Shown here: one piece after another, positions 54,680 to 64,000 of the stretch
Numbering within the stretch: position 1 is the first letter of the stretch
Layout: every line of letters starts with the position of its first letter
From: Saccharofermentans sp.
GTDB lineage: Bacteria; Bacillota; Clostridia; Saccharofermentanales; Saccharofermentanaceae
Assembly (NCBI GenBank): GCA_024403795.1
Contig: JAKSRD010000004.1
Span: 36,436-100,435, forward strand
DNA length: 64,000 bases
Direction of reading: 5' to 3'
Made by a program: the position numbers and the translations under genes
Notes under the pieces: model-generated
Database searches by the model: none
Seen by the model: the letters and a program-made list of their open reading frames with translations, nothing else
What the model was told of the DNA's origin: nothing

Positions 54680-57600
54680 TTACTTTCTGTCTTTGTACCC
54701 GTCAATGTCAAACTGTGAATCAATACGATCCTGCTCATCGAGCAACTCGTTACGATCCTGAACTTCATCAAGATACTCGTTAGCGAAGTACTCAGTATCG
54801 CTCTCCTCTTCACCGTACTCATGACCTGTAATGAGCTTGCTGTTTGCCTTGATGACAGGAACAGCAGTGATGTCATTATGAAGCTTGAATCCGGTACCTG
54901 CAGGGATAAGAGCACCGATGATAACGTTCTCCTTGATACCGAGGAGCGGATCGACCTTGCCCTTGATGACAGCATCGGTAAGAACCTTGGCTGTCTCCTG
55001 GAAGGATGCAGCTGACATGAAGGAGTCAGAAGCACTTGCAGCCTTTGCGATACCCAAGAGGATGGTCTTGCCGCTTGCGGGCTGGAGACCCTGCTCTTCG
55101 CAGTCTCTGTTCTTGGATACGAAGTTATACCAGTCAACTGTCGTACCTGTCATGAAGCCTGTATCACCGGGTTCATCGATCTGAACTCTTCTCATCATCT
55201 GCTTTGTGATGATCTCGATGTGCTTATCGTTGATGTTAACACCACCACCGGTATAGTAAACCTTTGTGATCTCGCTGATGATGTACTTCTGAACGGCACG
55301 GATATCCTTAACTCTTAAGATCTCCTTAGGATCGATCTTACCGTCGATGATCTGATCGCCGGCTTCGATGACCTGACCGTCAGTAACTGTGAGAGTTGCA
55401 TGTGAAGGAACCTTGTACTCCATCTTCTCAATGGGGTTGCCCTTAGCATCTCTGATAGGTTCAACATCGTCATCGTAGACAGGTGTTACAACGATCGTCT
55501 TCTGCTTTGTCTTCTCGTTCTCAACGATCTTAACAGAACCCGGAACGGAAGAGATGATACCGTGACCCTTAGGATCTCTTGCTTCGAAGATCTCGGTAAC
55601 ACGAGGGAGACCCTGTGTAATATCTTCACCTGAAGCAGCGATACCACCGGAGTGGAACGTTCTCATTGTAAGCTGTGTACCAGGCTCACCGATAGACTGA
55701 GCAGCGATAGTACCGACAGCCTCACCGACTGCAACCGGACGACCTGTAGCAAGGTTGATACCGTAGCACTTTGTGCAGACACCTCTTCTGGATCTGCAGT
55801 CAAATACTGATCTGATCTTGAGCTTGCCGAGGTTATCGATCTGCTGTCTTGTAAGGATCTTGCCTGCAGCCTCAGCTTCAGCAACCTTAGCAGCGATCTT
55901 CTTGTCAAGTTCAGCGAGCTTCTCAGGTGTCTCTGCACCCTTGATCTTAACTGAATCCTTAACAGCCTGTCTTGCTTCCTCAGCATCCTTCTTAGCGAGT
56001 TCAACAGACTTGCAGATGTCCTCTGCCTTGAGTGCATCGATAAGCTCATTCTTCTTAACGATTACTTCGCCTGTCTGATAGTCAACGATATCCTCTGCGG
56101 CATAACGGCCATAGAGACGATCGTTAAGAGACTTGATGACGTTAACGTGCTTGTTGGAAACCTCTGTGATCTCCTTAACCCATGTGAAGTCATCGGTACC
56201 GCAATCTTCCTCGGTAATAACGACTGCCTGAGCAACGTCAACGAGACGTCTTGTAAGGTAACCTGATTCAGCTGTCTTAAGAGCCGTATCGGAGAGAGCC
56301 TTACGAGCACCGTGTGAAGAGATGAAGAACTCGAGCACGTTCATACCTTCACGGAGGTTAGACTTGATCGGGATCTCGATGGTGTTACCGGTCGTATCCT
56401 GCATAAGTCCACGCATACCTGCGAGCTGCTTGATCTGGTTGTTAGAACCACGGGCACCTGAGTCAGCCATCATTCTGATCGGGTTATAGATGTCGAGGTT
56501 ATCCATCAACGCCTTTGTGATGTTGTTGGTTGTCTCAGACCAAACCTTAGTAACTTCGTTGTGACGCTCTGTCTCTGTGAAGAATCCTTCTTCAGCTGCT
56601 TTGTTGATCTCTTCAACCTTCTCATCGCCTTCAGCGATCATCTTATCCTTGATGTCAGGGATGATCATGTCTTCGATACCGATCGAGATACCGCTGATTG
56701 TAGAGAACTTGTAACCCATGGCCTTAACGTCATCAAGGAATACTGTTGTTCTCTCAAGACCGTGAATGGCAATGCACTTTGCAATGATCTTCTCGAGCTT
56801 CTTCTTACCGAGAGCGAACTCGAACTTAACTTCCTTATTAGGATTGGATGCCTTAACAGCGGCAGCGCGCTCCTTCTGGGCACTGAGCTTCTCAAAATCG
56901 ATCTCAAGCTTAAGAAGATTCTCGGGCTTTGTTCTGTCAACAAATCCGAGATCCTGAGGAACGATCTGGTTGAAGATGAATCTTCCGAGTGTGGACTCTA
57001 CGATACCTGTCTCAACCTTGCCGTTGATCTCTCTTGAGATACGAACCTTGATCATGCTGTGGAGTGTGATCTGGTGCTCATCGTAAGCCATCTGAGCTTC
57101 ATCGATGGACGCGAAAACCATACCCTCGCCCTTATCGTTCTCTACTTCCATTGTGAGGTAGTAGCAGCCGAGGATCATATCCTGTGTAGGAACTGTAACC
57201 GGCTTACCATCCTGAGGCTTCAAGAGGTTGTTTGTAGAAAGCATGAGGAATCTTGCCTCTGCCTGTGCCTCTGCAGAAAGCGGTACGTGTACAGCCATCT
57301 GGTCTCCGTCGAAGTCTGCGTTGAATCCTGTGCAGACGAGCGGGTGAAGCTTAATAGCACGGCCTTCTACGAGAACAGGCTCGAATGCCTGGATAGAAAG
57401 TCTGTGGAGTGTAGGAGCACGGTTCAGGAGTACCGGATGATCCTTGATGATCTCTTCGAGGATATCCCAAACTTCAGGAACCTTTGCATCTACCTGTCTT
57501 CTTGCAGTCTTAATATTGAGCTTGTCGTTGATCTCAACAAGCTTCTTGATTACGAAGGGCTTGAAGAGCTCTAATGCCATCTCCTTAGGGAGACCGCACT

Positions 57601-58687
57601 GATGCATCTTAAGCTCAGGTCCTACGATGATAACTGAACGTCCTGAGTAGTCTACACGCTTACCCAAGAGGTTCTGTCTGAAACGTCCCTGCTTACCCTT
57701 AAGCATGTCAGACAAAGACTTGAGCTGTCTGTTGCTCGTAGCAGATGTGGAACCCTTAACAGGTGTGCCGTGACGTCCGTTATCGATAAGAGCGTCTACA
57801 GCTTCCTGAAGCATTCTCTTCTCGTTTCTAACGATGATCTCAGGTGCACCGAGATCGAGGAGCTTCTTAAGACGGTTGTTTCTTCCGATAACTCTTCTGT
57901 AAAGATCGTTAAGATCTGAAGTAGCATAACGGCCGCCGTCCAAAGGTACCATAGGACGAAGTTCCGGAGGCAAAACCGGAATAACGTCAAGGATCATCCA
58001 CTCGGGCTTGTTGCCGGAAGCCTTGAAAGCTTCTGCGATCTCAAGTCTCTTGTTGATCTTAAGACGCTTCTGTGTGCTTACTGAGCCGATCTTCTCCTGC
58101 TGGAGTTCATCAATGATCTCATCAATGTTGAGCTCAGCCAAGAGGATCTTGATAGCCTCAGCACCCATCTTTGCAACGAAAGAATTCTTACCGTACTTCT
58201 CTCTTACGCTCTTGTACTGATCTTCAGTGATGATGTCATACTTGTTAAGACCTGTCTCAACGCTGTTGCCCGGATCGATTACGATGTACTTTGAATAATA
58301 AAGTACGCTCTCGAGCTGCTTAACCGTAAGATCGAGCAATGTACCGATCTTAGACGGCTGAGTCTTGAAGTACCAGATGTGTGATACGGGAGTAGCGAGC
58401 TGGATGTGACCGAGTCTCTCACGACGAACCGTGTTCTTCGTTACTTCGACTCCGCACTTATCGCAGATCATACCCTTAAATCTGATCTTCTTATACTTAC
58501 CGCAGCGGCATTCCCAAGACTTAGTAGGTCCAAAGATCTTCTCGCAGAAAAGTCCGTCAACCTCAGGTCTCTGAGTACGATAGTTAATGGTCTCAGGCTT
58601 CTTTACTTCGCCGTGTGACCAACTCTTGATTACCTCAGGAGATGCAAGCTGAATACTTATTTTTGTAAGATGATTCTGATCATTCAT
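54680..58687 (-). CDS. rpoC: RNA polymerase beta' subunit
   Basis: 1335 residues, longer than the ~1200 of Bacillus. Zinc-binding CRCGKY ... CDKCG (near residue 60), the catalytic Mg motif [10 protein letters not shown], and a second zinc site [13 protein letters not shown] are present. Compared with the Bacillus arrangement there are at least two insertions: about residues 585-632 (charged, [12 protein letters not shown] to LEKII) and about residues 880-950, a Lys/Glu/Ala-rich helical segment just before LKIRSVFDC. It starts 18 bases after rpoB and shares its promoter. Confidence 0.96.
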   Translation of the reverse strand: MNDQNHLTKISIQLASPEVIKSWSHGEVKKPETINYRTQRPEVDGLFCEKIFGPTKSWECRCGKYKKIRFKGMICDKCGVEVTKNTVRRERLGHIQLATPVSHIWYFKTQPSKIGTLLDLTVKQLESVLYYSKYIVIDPGNSVETGLNKYDIITEDQYKSVREKYGKNSFVAKMGAEAIKILLAELNIDEIIDELQQEKIGSVSTQKRLKINKRLEIAEAFKASGNKPEWMILDVIPVLPPELRPMVPLDGGRYATSDLNDLYRRVIGRNNRLKKLLDLGAPEIIVRNEKRMLQEAVDALIDNGRHGTPVKGSTSATSNRQLKSLSDMLKGKQGRFRQNLLGKRVDYSGRSVIIVGPELKMHQCGLPKEMALELFKPFVIKKLVEINDKLNIKTARRQVDAKVPEVWDILEEIIKDHPVLLNRAPTLHRLSIQAFEPVLVEGRAIKLHPLVCTGFNADFDGDQMAVHVPLSAEAQAEARFLMLSTNNLLKPQDGKPVTVPTQDMILGCYYLTMEVENDKGEGMVFASIDEAQMAYDEHQITLHSMIKVRISREINGKVETGIVESTLGRFIFNQIVPQDLGFVDRTKPENLLKLEIDFEKLSAQKERAAAVKASNPNKEVKFEFALGKKKLEKIIAKCIAIHGLERTTVFLDDVKAMGYKFSTISGISIGIEDMIIPDIKDKMIAEGDEKVEEINKAAEEGFFTETERHNEVTKVWSETTNNITKALMDNLDIYNPIRMMADSGARGSNNQIKQLAGMRGLMQDTTGNTIEIPIKSNLREGMNVLEFFISSHGARKALSDTALKTAESGYLTRRLVDVAQAVVITEEDCGTDDFTWVKEITEVSNKHVNVIKSLNDRLYGRYAAEDIVDYQTGEVIVKKNELIDALKAEDICKSVELAKKDAEEARQAVKDSVKIKGAETPEKLAELDKKIAAKVAEAEAAGKILTRQQIDNLGKLKIRSVFDCRSRRGVCTKCYGINLATGRPVAVGEAVGTIAAQSIGEPGTQLTMRTFHSGGIAASGEDITQGLPRVTEIFEARDPKGHGIISSVPGSVKIVENEKTKQKTIVVTPVYDDDVEPIRDAKGNPIEKMEYKVPSHATLTVTDGQVIEAGDQIIDGKIDPKEILRVKDIRAVQKYIISEITKVYYTGGGVNINDKHIEIITKQMMRRVQIDEPGDTGFMTGTTVDWYNFVSKNRDCEEQGLQPASGKTILLGIAKAASASDSFMSAASFQETAKVLTDAVIKGKVDPLLGIKENVIIGALIPAGTGFKLHNDITAVPVIKANSKLITGHEYGEEESDTEYFANEYLDEVQDRNELLDEQDRIDSQFDIDGYKDRK

Positions 58688-58705
58688 ATCTATCTTTTAT
58701 CTCCT

Positions 58706-61700
58706 TTACATATCGCCGTCATCGTCAAAGGAATCGTCACCGAAATCGCCGTCTTCTTCCTTGATGTTTCCGAGTTCATCAGCTTCAACGAAGCCTTCGC
58801 TGAAAATATCAGAAGGAGAATCTGCATCTTCACCGTCAAGTGAAGCTCTTGTCGACTCATCCATCTCACTATATGTGTCGAATGACTGTCTGTCTTCAGC
58901 AATATATTCCTTGTCGTCGGTATATGTACGAACATCCAATGACAATGCCTTCAACTCGTTAACAAGGACATTGAATGATTCAGGGATACCCGGATCAGGA
59001 ATATTCTTGCCGCGGATGATTGCATCATATGTCTTTGAACGGCCTTCAATATCGTCGGACTTAACAGTGAGGATCTCCTGGAGAGTATGAGCAGCACCGT
59101 AAGCCTCGAGTGCCCAAACTTCCATTTCTCCGAATCTCTGTCCGCCGAACTGAGCCTTACCGCCCAACGGCTGCTGTGTAACAAGTGAGTAAGGTCCTGT
59201 GGATCTTGCGTGCATCTTGTCGTCTACCAAGTGGTGCAACTTCATGTAGTACATGATTCCGACTGTTACTCTGTTCTCAAAAGGCTCACCCGTACGTCCG
59301 TCGTAGAGGACTGTCTTACCGTCCTTATCAACGCCTGCAAGCTCGAATGCATCAGCGATATCGTTCTCGTTTGCGCCATCGAAAACAGGTGTTGCGATCT
59401 TCCAGTTAAGAGCCTTAGCGGCACGGCCCAAGTGAACTTCAAGGAGCTGGCCGATGTTCATACGTGAAGGAACGCCGAGCGGGTTGAGGCAGATATCAAG
59501 TGTTGTACCGTCAGGTAAGAAAGGCATATCCTCTTCAGGAAGTACTCTGGAGACAACACCCTTGTTTCCGTGACGTCCTGCCATCTTATCGCCGATAGAA
59601 AGCTTACGCTTCTGAGCGACATAAACGCGGACTCTTCTGTCAACACCGTTCTTGAGGTTGCCGTTTGTCTCCTTTGTGGATACAACAACGTCAACGACTA
59701 CACCGGAACCGCCGTGAGGAACACGCTTTGATGTGTCCTTAACTTCTCTTGCTCTCTCGTTGAAGATTGCCTTATAAAGTCTCTCTTCAGCTGTCTGGTC
59801 TGTCTCACCCTTAGGTGATACCTTACCGACAAGGATGTCTCCGTCCTTAACCTCTGCACCGATCATGACGATACCGTTCTCGTCGAGGTTAGCAAGAGCG
59901 TCATCACTGACGTTCGGAACTTCTCTTGTGATCTGCTCAGCACCGAGCTTTGTCTCACGTGCTTCGCACTCGTGCTCTTCAATATGGATAGACGTATAAA
60001 CGTCATCTCTTACGATTCTCTCATTTACGAGAACAGCGTCCTCGTAGTTATAACCTTCCCATGTGGTGAATCCGATGAGAACGTTACGTCCGAGAGCAAG
60101 CTCACCGTTATCGGTAGCAGGACCGTCTGCGATCGTGTCGCCGGCCTTTACCTTATCGCCGATCGCAACGATCGGACGCTGGTTGATGCATGTGCTCTGG
60201 TTAGATCTCTGATACTTGGCAAGCATATAGGTATCAACTGTACCGTCAGCGCAAGTAACTTCGATCTTGTCTGCAGCTACAAAGGATACGACACCGTCAT
60301 GTGCTGAAACGATGCATACGCCTGAGTCCTTAGCTGCACGATATTCCATACCTGTACCGATGATAGGTGCTTCAGGCTTTACGAGAGGTACGGCCTGACG
60401 CTGCATGTTGGAACCCATGAGGGCACGGTTAGCGTCATCGTTACCAAGGAACGGAATAAGGCTTGTAGATACGGATACGAGCTGCTTAGGAGATACGTCC
60501 ATATAGTCAACCTGATCGGGATCAAGCTGCAGGAACTGGTCTAAGTAACGGCATACGATCTTCTTGCCGATAAAACGTCCTTCTTCATCGATAGGCTCGT
60601 TAGCCTGAGCGATATTGTAATCGTCCTCTTCATCAGCAGACATATATACAACTTCGTCTGTAACTCTCTGAGCTTCCTTGTCGTACTTTCTGTAAGGAGT
60701 CTCAATGAATCCGTACTTATTGATACGTGCATAGATAGCAAGAGATGTCATAAGTCCGATGTTCTGACCTTCCGGTGTCTCGATCGTACACATACGTCCG
60801 TAGTGTGTAGGGTTGATATCACGGACTTCCATTGAAGCTCTCTCTCTTGAGATACCGCCCGGACCCAAAGCAGAAAGTCTTCTCTTGTTCGTAAGCTCTG
60901 CGAGAGGGTTATTCTGGTCAGCAAATGCTGAGAGCTGTGATGAGCCGAAGAATTCTCTGAAAGCAGCGCTCAAAGGTCTTGTATTAACAAGGCTGGTAGC
61001 CGTAACGACTTCGCCTTCCTTGCTTGAGATCTGTGAGATCCTGTCTCTTGTATTCTTCTCTACTCTCTGGATACCTGTACGGAGCTGGTTCTGAAGGAGC
61101 TCGCCGACAGACTTAACTCTACGGTTACCCAAGTGGTCGATATTATCGATTCTTCCGACGCCTCTGTGCAATCCGAGGTAGTAAGAAACGAATGCATAGA
61201 TATCATCAACTGTGAGATTTCTGGGCATAAGGTCATCCTTACGCTCAGTCATGGCAGCCTCGAGTCTTGCAGCAACATCGTTTGTGCCTTCACTCTTAAC
61301 CTGCTCGATGATCTCTCTCAAAACGCAAGCTCTAACCTTCTCGTTAACGCCTGTTCTCTCGATATCAAATGACTTGAAATCCTTCTTTGAGATGCTGTTG
61401 GCAATGAAAGCTTCAGCGTCTACTCTGCCGTTACCGATGACCTTGAGAGGAACTTCCTCGAACTCATCCTCATCAGCAGCGCGAACGAGCTTTCTGGGGA
61501 AGATCTGAACGAACATTACGCCGGAATCCTCGATCTTAGCAGCGATCTCTTCAGTAATAACGGTATTCTTCTTGCAGAGAAGCTCACCGTCTTCAGTAAC
61601 AACATTGTCAGCAGCCTTGCTTCCGATGATTCTGGGAGCAAGTTCAAACTTCTTATTAACCTTATAGATACCAACTCTCTCGAGGTCATATCTCAAGGAA

Positions 61701-62638
61701 TCAAAATATGTCTTGTTAAGGATGTTCTTTGCATTCTCGACAGTGAAGGGCTCGTTGTTACGAACCTTCTTGAAGAACTCAGCAAATGCTGCAGTCTGCG
61801 GGTCGGGAGAATTCTTGGTCTCATCCTTCTCAAGAGTCATTCTGAGGCACTCTTCATTACCGAACATGTCAATGATCTGCTCGTCGGTAACGAGACCCAA
61901 ACATCTCAGGAATACTGAGAGTGAGATCTTATGAGACTTATCTACGACAATATAGATAAGGTTATATTCGTCAGGTTCACCGGACTCGGAATTCTTGGAA
62001 CCCTTGTCCTTAGCATAAAGCTTGCTCTCCTTCTCATCCTCTTCAATAAGGATCCATGATCCTCTGTAAGGAATGAGTTCAGCAGAGAGAAGTCTGTTGC
62101 CCATCTTAGATCTCATCTCACTGTAATAAGCTCCGGGAGATCTAACGATCTGATTAATTACGACACGCTCCGCGCCGTTGACAACGAATGTACCCTGATC
62201 AGTCATGATAGGGAAGTTGCCGACGAAAGCTGTCTCATCAGTTACTGTTCCGTCAATCTTGTTGTGGAGTCTGAGCTGAATACTCAAAGGAGCAGCATAG
62301 TTGCTGTCATTCTTCTTGCAGCTGTCAATAATTGCGGACTTGGTAAGCTTAACGGGAGACTTAACTTCCTTTGCTTTCTTACCCTTGCCGTCCTTCTCCT
62401 TGCCTGTGGGATCACAGGGATTCTCAGAATCGAAAATCTTTCCGACAAAATAGACCTCGTATTTACCCTGATCATCAGTAATCGGCGATACTTCGTCGAA
62501 GATCTGCTGCATACCTTCATCGATGAACCACTGATAAGACTGCTTCTGGTTCTCGATAAGGTTAGGCACCTCGATTACTTCTTTAATCTTGGAGTACGAC
62601 TGTCGCTCTGTCTTGCCTTGTTTTACGGAATGGACCAT
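58706..62638 (-). CDS. rpoB: RNA polymerase beta subunit
   Basis: 1310 residues, longer than the ~1190 of Bacillus, with extra charged segments near the N-terminus ([12 protein letters not shown] and [11 protein letters not shown]). The rifampicin region reads [13 protein letters not shown] and then [12 protein letters not shown]: relative to E. coli, Gln513 is Ala (residue 571), Met515 is Ala and His526 is Asn (residue 584). The rest of the pocket is normal. GAGGTGA lies 10 nt before the ATG. It is preceded by a consensus SigA promoter and followed by rpoC; rplJL is not seen upstream. Confidence 0.97.
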   Translation of the reverse strand: MVHSVKQGKTERQSYSKIKEVIEVPNLIENQKQSYQWFIDEGMQQIFDEVSPITDDQGKYEVYFVGKIFDSENPCDPTGKEKDGKGKKAKEVKSPVKLTKSAIIDSCKKNDSNYAAPLSIQLRLHNKIDGTVTDETAFVGNFPIMTDQGTFVVNGAERVVINQIVRSPGAYYSEMRSKMGNRLLSAELIPYRGSWILIEEDEKESKLYAKDKGSKNSESGEPDEYNLIYIVVDKSHKISLSVFLRCLGLVTDEQIIDMFGNEECLRMTLEKDETKNSPDPQTAAFAEFFKKVRNNEPFTVENAKNILNKTYFDSLRYDLERVGIYKVNKKFELAPRIIGSKAADNVVTEDGELLCKKNTVITEEIAAKIEDSGVMFVQIFPRKLVRAADEDEFEEVPLKVIGNGRVDAEAFIANSISKKDFKSFDIERTGVNEKVRACVLREIIEQVKSEGTNDVAARLEAAMTERKDDLMPRNLTVDDIYAFVSYYLGLHRGVGRIDNIDHLGNRRVKSVGELLQNQLRTGIQRVEKNTRDRISQISSKEGEVVTATSLVNTRPLSAAFREFFGSSQLSAFADQNNPLAELTNKRRLSALGPGGISRERASMEVRDINPTHYGRMCTIETPEGQNIGLMTSLAIYARINKYGFIETPYRKYDKEAQRVTDEVVYMSADEEDDYNIAQANEPIDEEGRFIGKKIVCRYLDQFLQLDPDQVDYMDVSPKQLVSVSTSLIPFLGNDDANRALMGSNMQRQAVPLVKPEAPIIGTGMEYRAAKDSGVCIVSAHDGVVSFVAADKIEVTCADGTVDTYMLAKYQRSNQSTCINQRPIVAIGDKVKAGDTIADGPATDNGELALGRNVLIGFTTWEGYNYEDAVLVNERIVRDDVYTSIHIEEHECEARETKLGAEQITREVPNVSDDALANLDENGIVMIGAEVKDGDILVGKVSPKGETDQTAEERLYKAIFNERAREVKDTSKRVPHGGSGVVVDVVVSTKETNGNLKNGVDRRVRVYVAQKRKLSIGDKMAGRHGNKGVVSRVLPEEDMPFLPDGTTLDICLNPLGVPSRMNIGQLLEVHLGRAAKALNWKIATPVFDGANENDIADAFELAGVDKDGKTVLYDGRTGEPFENRVTVGIMYYMKLHHLVDDKMHARSTGPYSLVTQQPLGGKAQFGGQRFGEMEVWALEAYGAAHTLQEILTVKSDDIEGRSKTYDAIIRGKNIPDPGIPESFNVLVNELKALSLDVRTYTDDKEYIAEDRQSFDTYSEMDESTRASLDGEDADSPSDIFSEGFVEADELGNIKEEDGDFGDDSFDDDGDM

Positions 62639-62745
62639 TGTTAACGAATCACCTCACACAAAGCTTAAAAACACTAGGTTTAAGCGGTTTCTTGGTTGAA
62701 AAGTAACTTTACTTATCATAAAACTACTCTTCCGTCAAGAGAAAA

Positions 62746-62759
62746 GGGCATAGTTGCCC
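62746..62759 (-). other. Weak stem-loop in the rpoBC leader
   Basis: GGGCA/TGCCC with a 4-nt loop, followed on the minus strand by TTTTCTCTT. It lies about 25 nt into the transcript and may act as an attenuator. Only 5 bp, so uncertain. Confidence 0.3.
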
Positions 62760-62783
62760 AAACCCATTACGACGCAATAAAGA

Positions 62784-62812
62784 ATTATATAGATACAAAC
62801 AATTTTTGTCAA
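62784..62812 (-). promoter_or_regulatory. Consensus SigA promoter of rpoBC
   Basis: On the minus strand a perfect TTGACA (62812-62807), a 17-bp spacer and a perfect TATAAT (62789-62784). The leader is about 140 nt. Confidence 0.92.
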
Positions 62813-62870
62813 CACCAAATCCACAATATTTTCGGAGCCGGCGAAAAGTAAATTGCAGCTTCAACGAGAC

Positions 62871-62898
62871 AAAAAAGAGGCTGTCCGCAGACAGCCTC
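62871..62898 (-). terminator. Terminator of the right-hand lipoprotein gene
   Basis: A perfect 9-bp stem GAGGCTGTC/GACAGCCTC with a CGCA loop, followed on the minus strand by TTTTTT. Confidence 0.9.
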
Positions 62899-62928
62899 CG
62901 GGAAATTCTAAGTTCTACTTAAAGAGAC

Positions 62929-63861
62929 TCAGGGCATCCATGTCATCCAGATGCTGTACAATGAGCCTCTGGTAAATGTGAACTCATATCTGAGTCTGTT
63001 GGCATACATTGTTGATTTCTTAGTGTACTCATATGTATCTGAGTAGTAGTCACTATCTTCGTCTTCATAATGTCTGGGACCGTCTTCCGGCAAACCTGCG
63101 TTAGCCTCGAGATCCTGCATTGTCAAATCAAGAGGGAAATCGAATGTAACGATAGATGTCTCGTTCTCTCTTGTGTACAACATAACGGAATTAACTTCGC
63201 AATCACACATCTTCATACCGGAATCAGAGTAGTTGATTACTGTGATCGTTGCGTAGTAGTAATCGCCCATGGGGATCTGAAGACCGCTGGATGCATGATT
63301 TGCTGAGAGGTTATTCTGAGCATTCTCAATGACTTCGTCTTCAAAAGGAACGCCGTCATCGATCATCTGCTGAAGAGTTGTAACACCGAGTGTGTACTTC
63401 TTGCCGTTAACATAGAAGTTCATCTCATCGAAGTTAACATATGTACCTGCAGCAGCAACAGACTTTGTCTCGCCACCGGCTGTAGTATTATCGGGGTCTG
63501 AAGCTGTTGTCTCCTCAGATGTTGTTGTTGTCTCTTCAGATGTTGTTGTCTCCTCAGATGATGTCTCCTCTGTTGTCTCAACAGGAACGTCGATCTCTTC
63601 ATCATCGAATTCGAACTCATCAGGATTCTTGTAGTTCCAAGTAACTGTTACCTGAAGTGTTCCGTCTTCAGATATCAGTGTCCACTCTGCATCCTTCTCA
63701 TCATCGGAAATATCCTTTGAATCAAGAGTGAATTCCATGTCATACTCGTCAGCTGCAGCAGCCAATACATCCTTCTTTGAAGGGACCTCTGCCTTCTTCA
63801 TGCATCCGGCAATGCCGAGCATCATGGAAGAGCTGAGCGCAATCGCTAATAATTTCTTCAT
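62929..63861 (-). CDS. Uncharacterised lipoprotein with Glu/Thr-rich repeat
   Basis: 310 residues from the ATG at 63861 (GGAGG 8 nt upstream; 15 upstream codons excluded). The signal ends in the lipobox IAGC. After a folded domain a low-complexity stretch (about residues 100-128) repeats SEETTTSEE-like units. The C-terminal half is beta-rich (TYVNFDEMNFYVNGKKYTLG) and Tyr-rich, with no recognised family. It is a secreted, membrane-tethered protein of unknown function, monocistronic. Confidence 0.7.
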   Translation of the reverse strand: MKKLLAIALSSSMMLGIAGCMKKAEVPSKKDVLAAAADEYDMEFTLDSKDISDDEKDAEWTLISEDGTLQVTVTWNYKNPDEFEFDDEEIDVPVETTEETSSEETTTSEETTTTSEETTASDPDNTTAGGETKSVAAAGTYVNFDEMNFYVNGKKYTLGVTTLQQMIDDGVPFEDEVIENAQNNLSANHASSGLQIPMGDYYYATITVINYSDSGMKMCDCEVNSVMLYTRENETSIVTFDFPLDLTMQDLEANAGLPEDGPRHYEDEDSDYYSDTYEYTKKSTMYANRLRYEFTFTRGSLYSIWMTWMP

Positions 63862-63943
63862 AACTTCATCCTCCATATTAATTTGCCTATTTGGCATAGA
63901 TATCATAACATATAATTAAAAGTGTGGGATGTTTATTGTAAAC

Positions 63944-63991
63944 AAAAAAGGGGTTGTCTCAAAAGTTACTAGTTCACAGAGAGGCAACCCC
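63944..63991 (-). terminator. Terminator of a gene beyond the right edge
   Basis: GGGGTTGTCTC (63950-63960) pairs with GAGGCAACCCC (63981-63991) with one mismatch, followed on the minus strand by TTTTTTG. The gene it serves lies outside the window. Confidence 0.85.
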
Positions 63992-64000
63992 TTTCATTTT

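Noticed and set aside
63480..63570. Repeats in the DNA of the right-hand lipoprotein gene that suggest a microsatellite
   Set aside because: They encode an in-frame Glu/Thr-rich segment inside a normal lipoprotein and need no separate explanation.

Overview
This window looks like chromosome from an anaerobic low-to-mid GC Firmicute of class Clostridia, probably an Oscillospiraceae-like or Saccharofermentans-like gut or rumen fermenter; the genus cannot be fixed from the sequence. The grounds are the CtsR-McsA-McsB-ClpC heat-shock operon, NADH-dependent hydrogenase subunits, a long PPi-dependent phosphofructokinase, a fused phosphoglycerate kinase-triosephosphate isomerase, Gram-positive cell-wall enzymes with Pro/Thr linkers, strong AGGAGG ribosome sites and SigA promoters. 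I see no phage, insertion sequence, CRISPR array, tRNA or rRNA.

Layout. 1-0.6 kb: start of a NuoF-like gene (cut by the edge) and its NuoE-like partner. 0.8-4.7 kb: an EF-G paralogue and a zinc-ribbon/coiled-coil protein. 5-10 kb (plus strand): a complete peptide/nickel-type ABC importer with a fused double ATPase. 10.3-15.8 kb: a stand-alone pilin-like protein, the CCA-adding enzyme, a GH31-family protein with a degenerate active site, and an alpha/beta hydrolase. 16-19.4 kb: the PGK-TIM fusion and an acyltransferase with extra C-terminal domains. 19.5-24.5 kb: clpC-mcsB-mcsA-ctsR, preceded by a SigA promoter lying between two CtsR boxes. 24.6-31.3 kb: a DUF1846 protein, an MBL-fold hydrolase, a DUF308-like membrane protein, a GH25 muramidase and pfp. 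31.6-33.8 kb: a small DUF4190-like membrane protein, then an operon of an XRE regulator, two tiny membrane proteins (one of 45 residues) and a membrane-anchored PstS-like protein. 34-40.4 kb: cysK and an ABC transporter/two-component operon with an inverted-repeat operator. 40.5-44 kb: a polytopic membrane protein, a lipoprotein, two paralogous unknown proteins and the remnant of a third paralogue. 44-49 kb: a VanRS-like two-component pair, a VanY-like carboxypeptidase and a GT2 glycosyltransferase. 49-51.8 kb: fchA-folD-rumA. 52-54.5 kb: tandem SH3-NlpC/P60 hydrolases. 54.7-62.8 kb: rpoBC. 62.9-63.9 kb: a lipoprotein.

How the genes fit together. pfp and the PGK-TIM fusion are glycolytic and the NuoE/F pair handles NADH. 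The ctsR operon is classic protein quality control. The GH25, NlpC/P60 and VanY-like enzymes and the two-component/ABC systems concern the cell wall and the response to envelope stress. fchA and folD look complementary: FolD lacks the residues needed for cyclohydrolase activity and FchA supplies that step.

Points I rate most interesting: the GH31 protein with its nucleophile replaced; the FolD/FchA division of labour; RpoB rifampicin-pocket residues (Asn at E. coli position 526, Ala at 513) suggesting intrinsic resistance; the XRE/small membrane protein/PstS-like operon; and the unnamed paralogue family with a decayed third copy. No feature proves a wholly new system; the XRE/PstS-like operon is the best candidate for an undescribed one.
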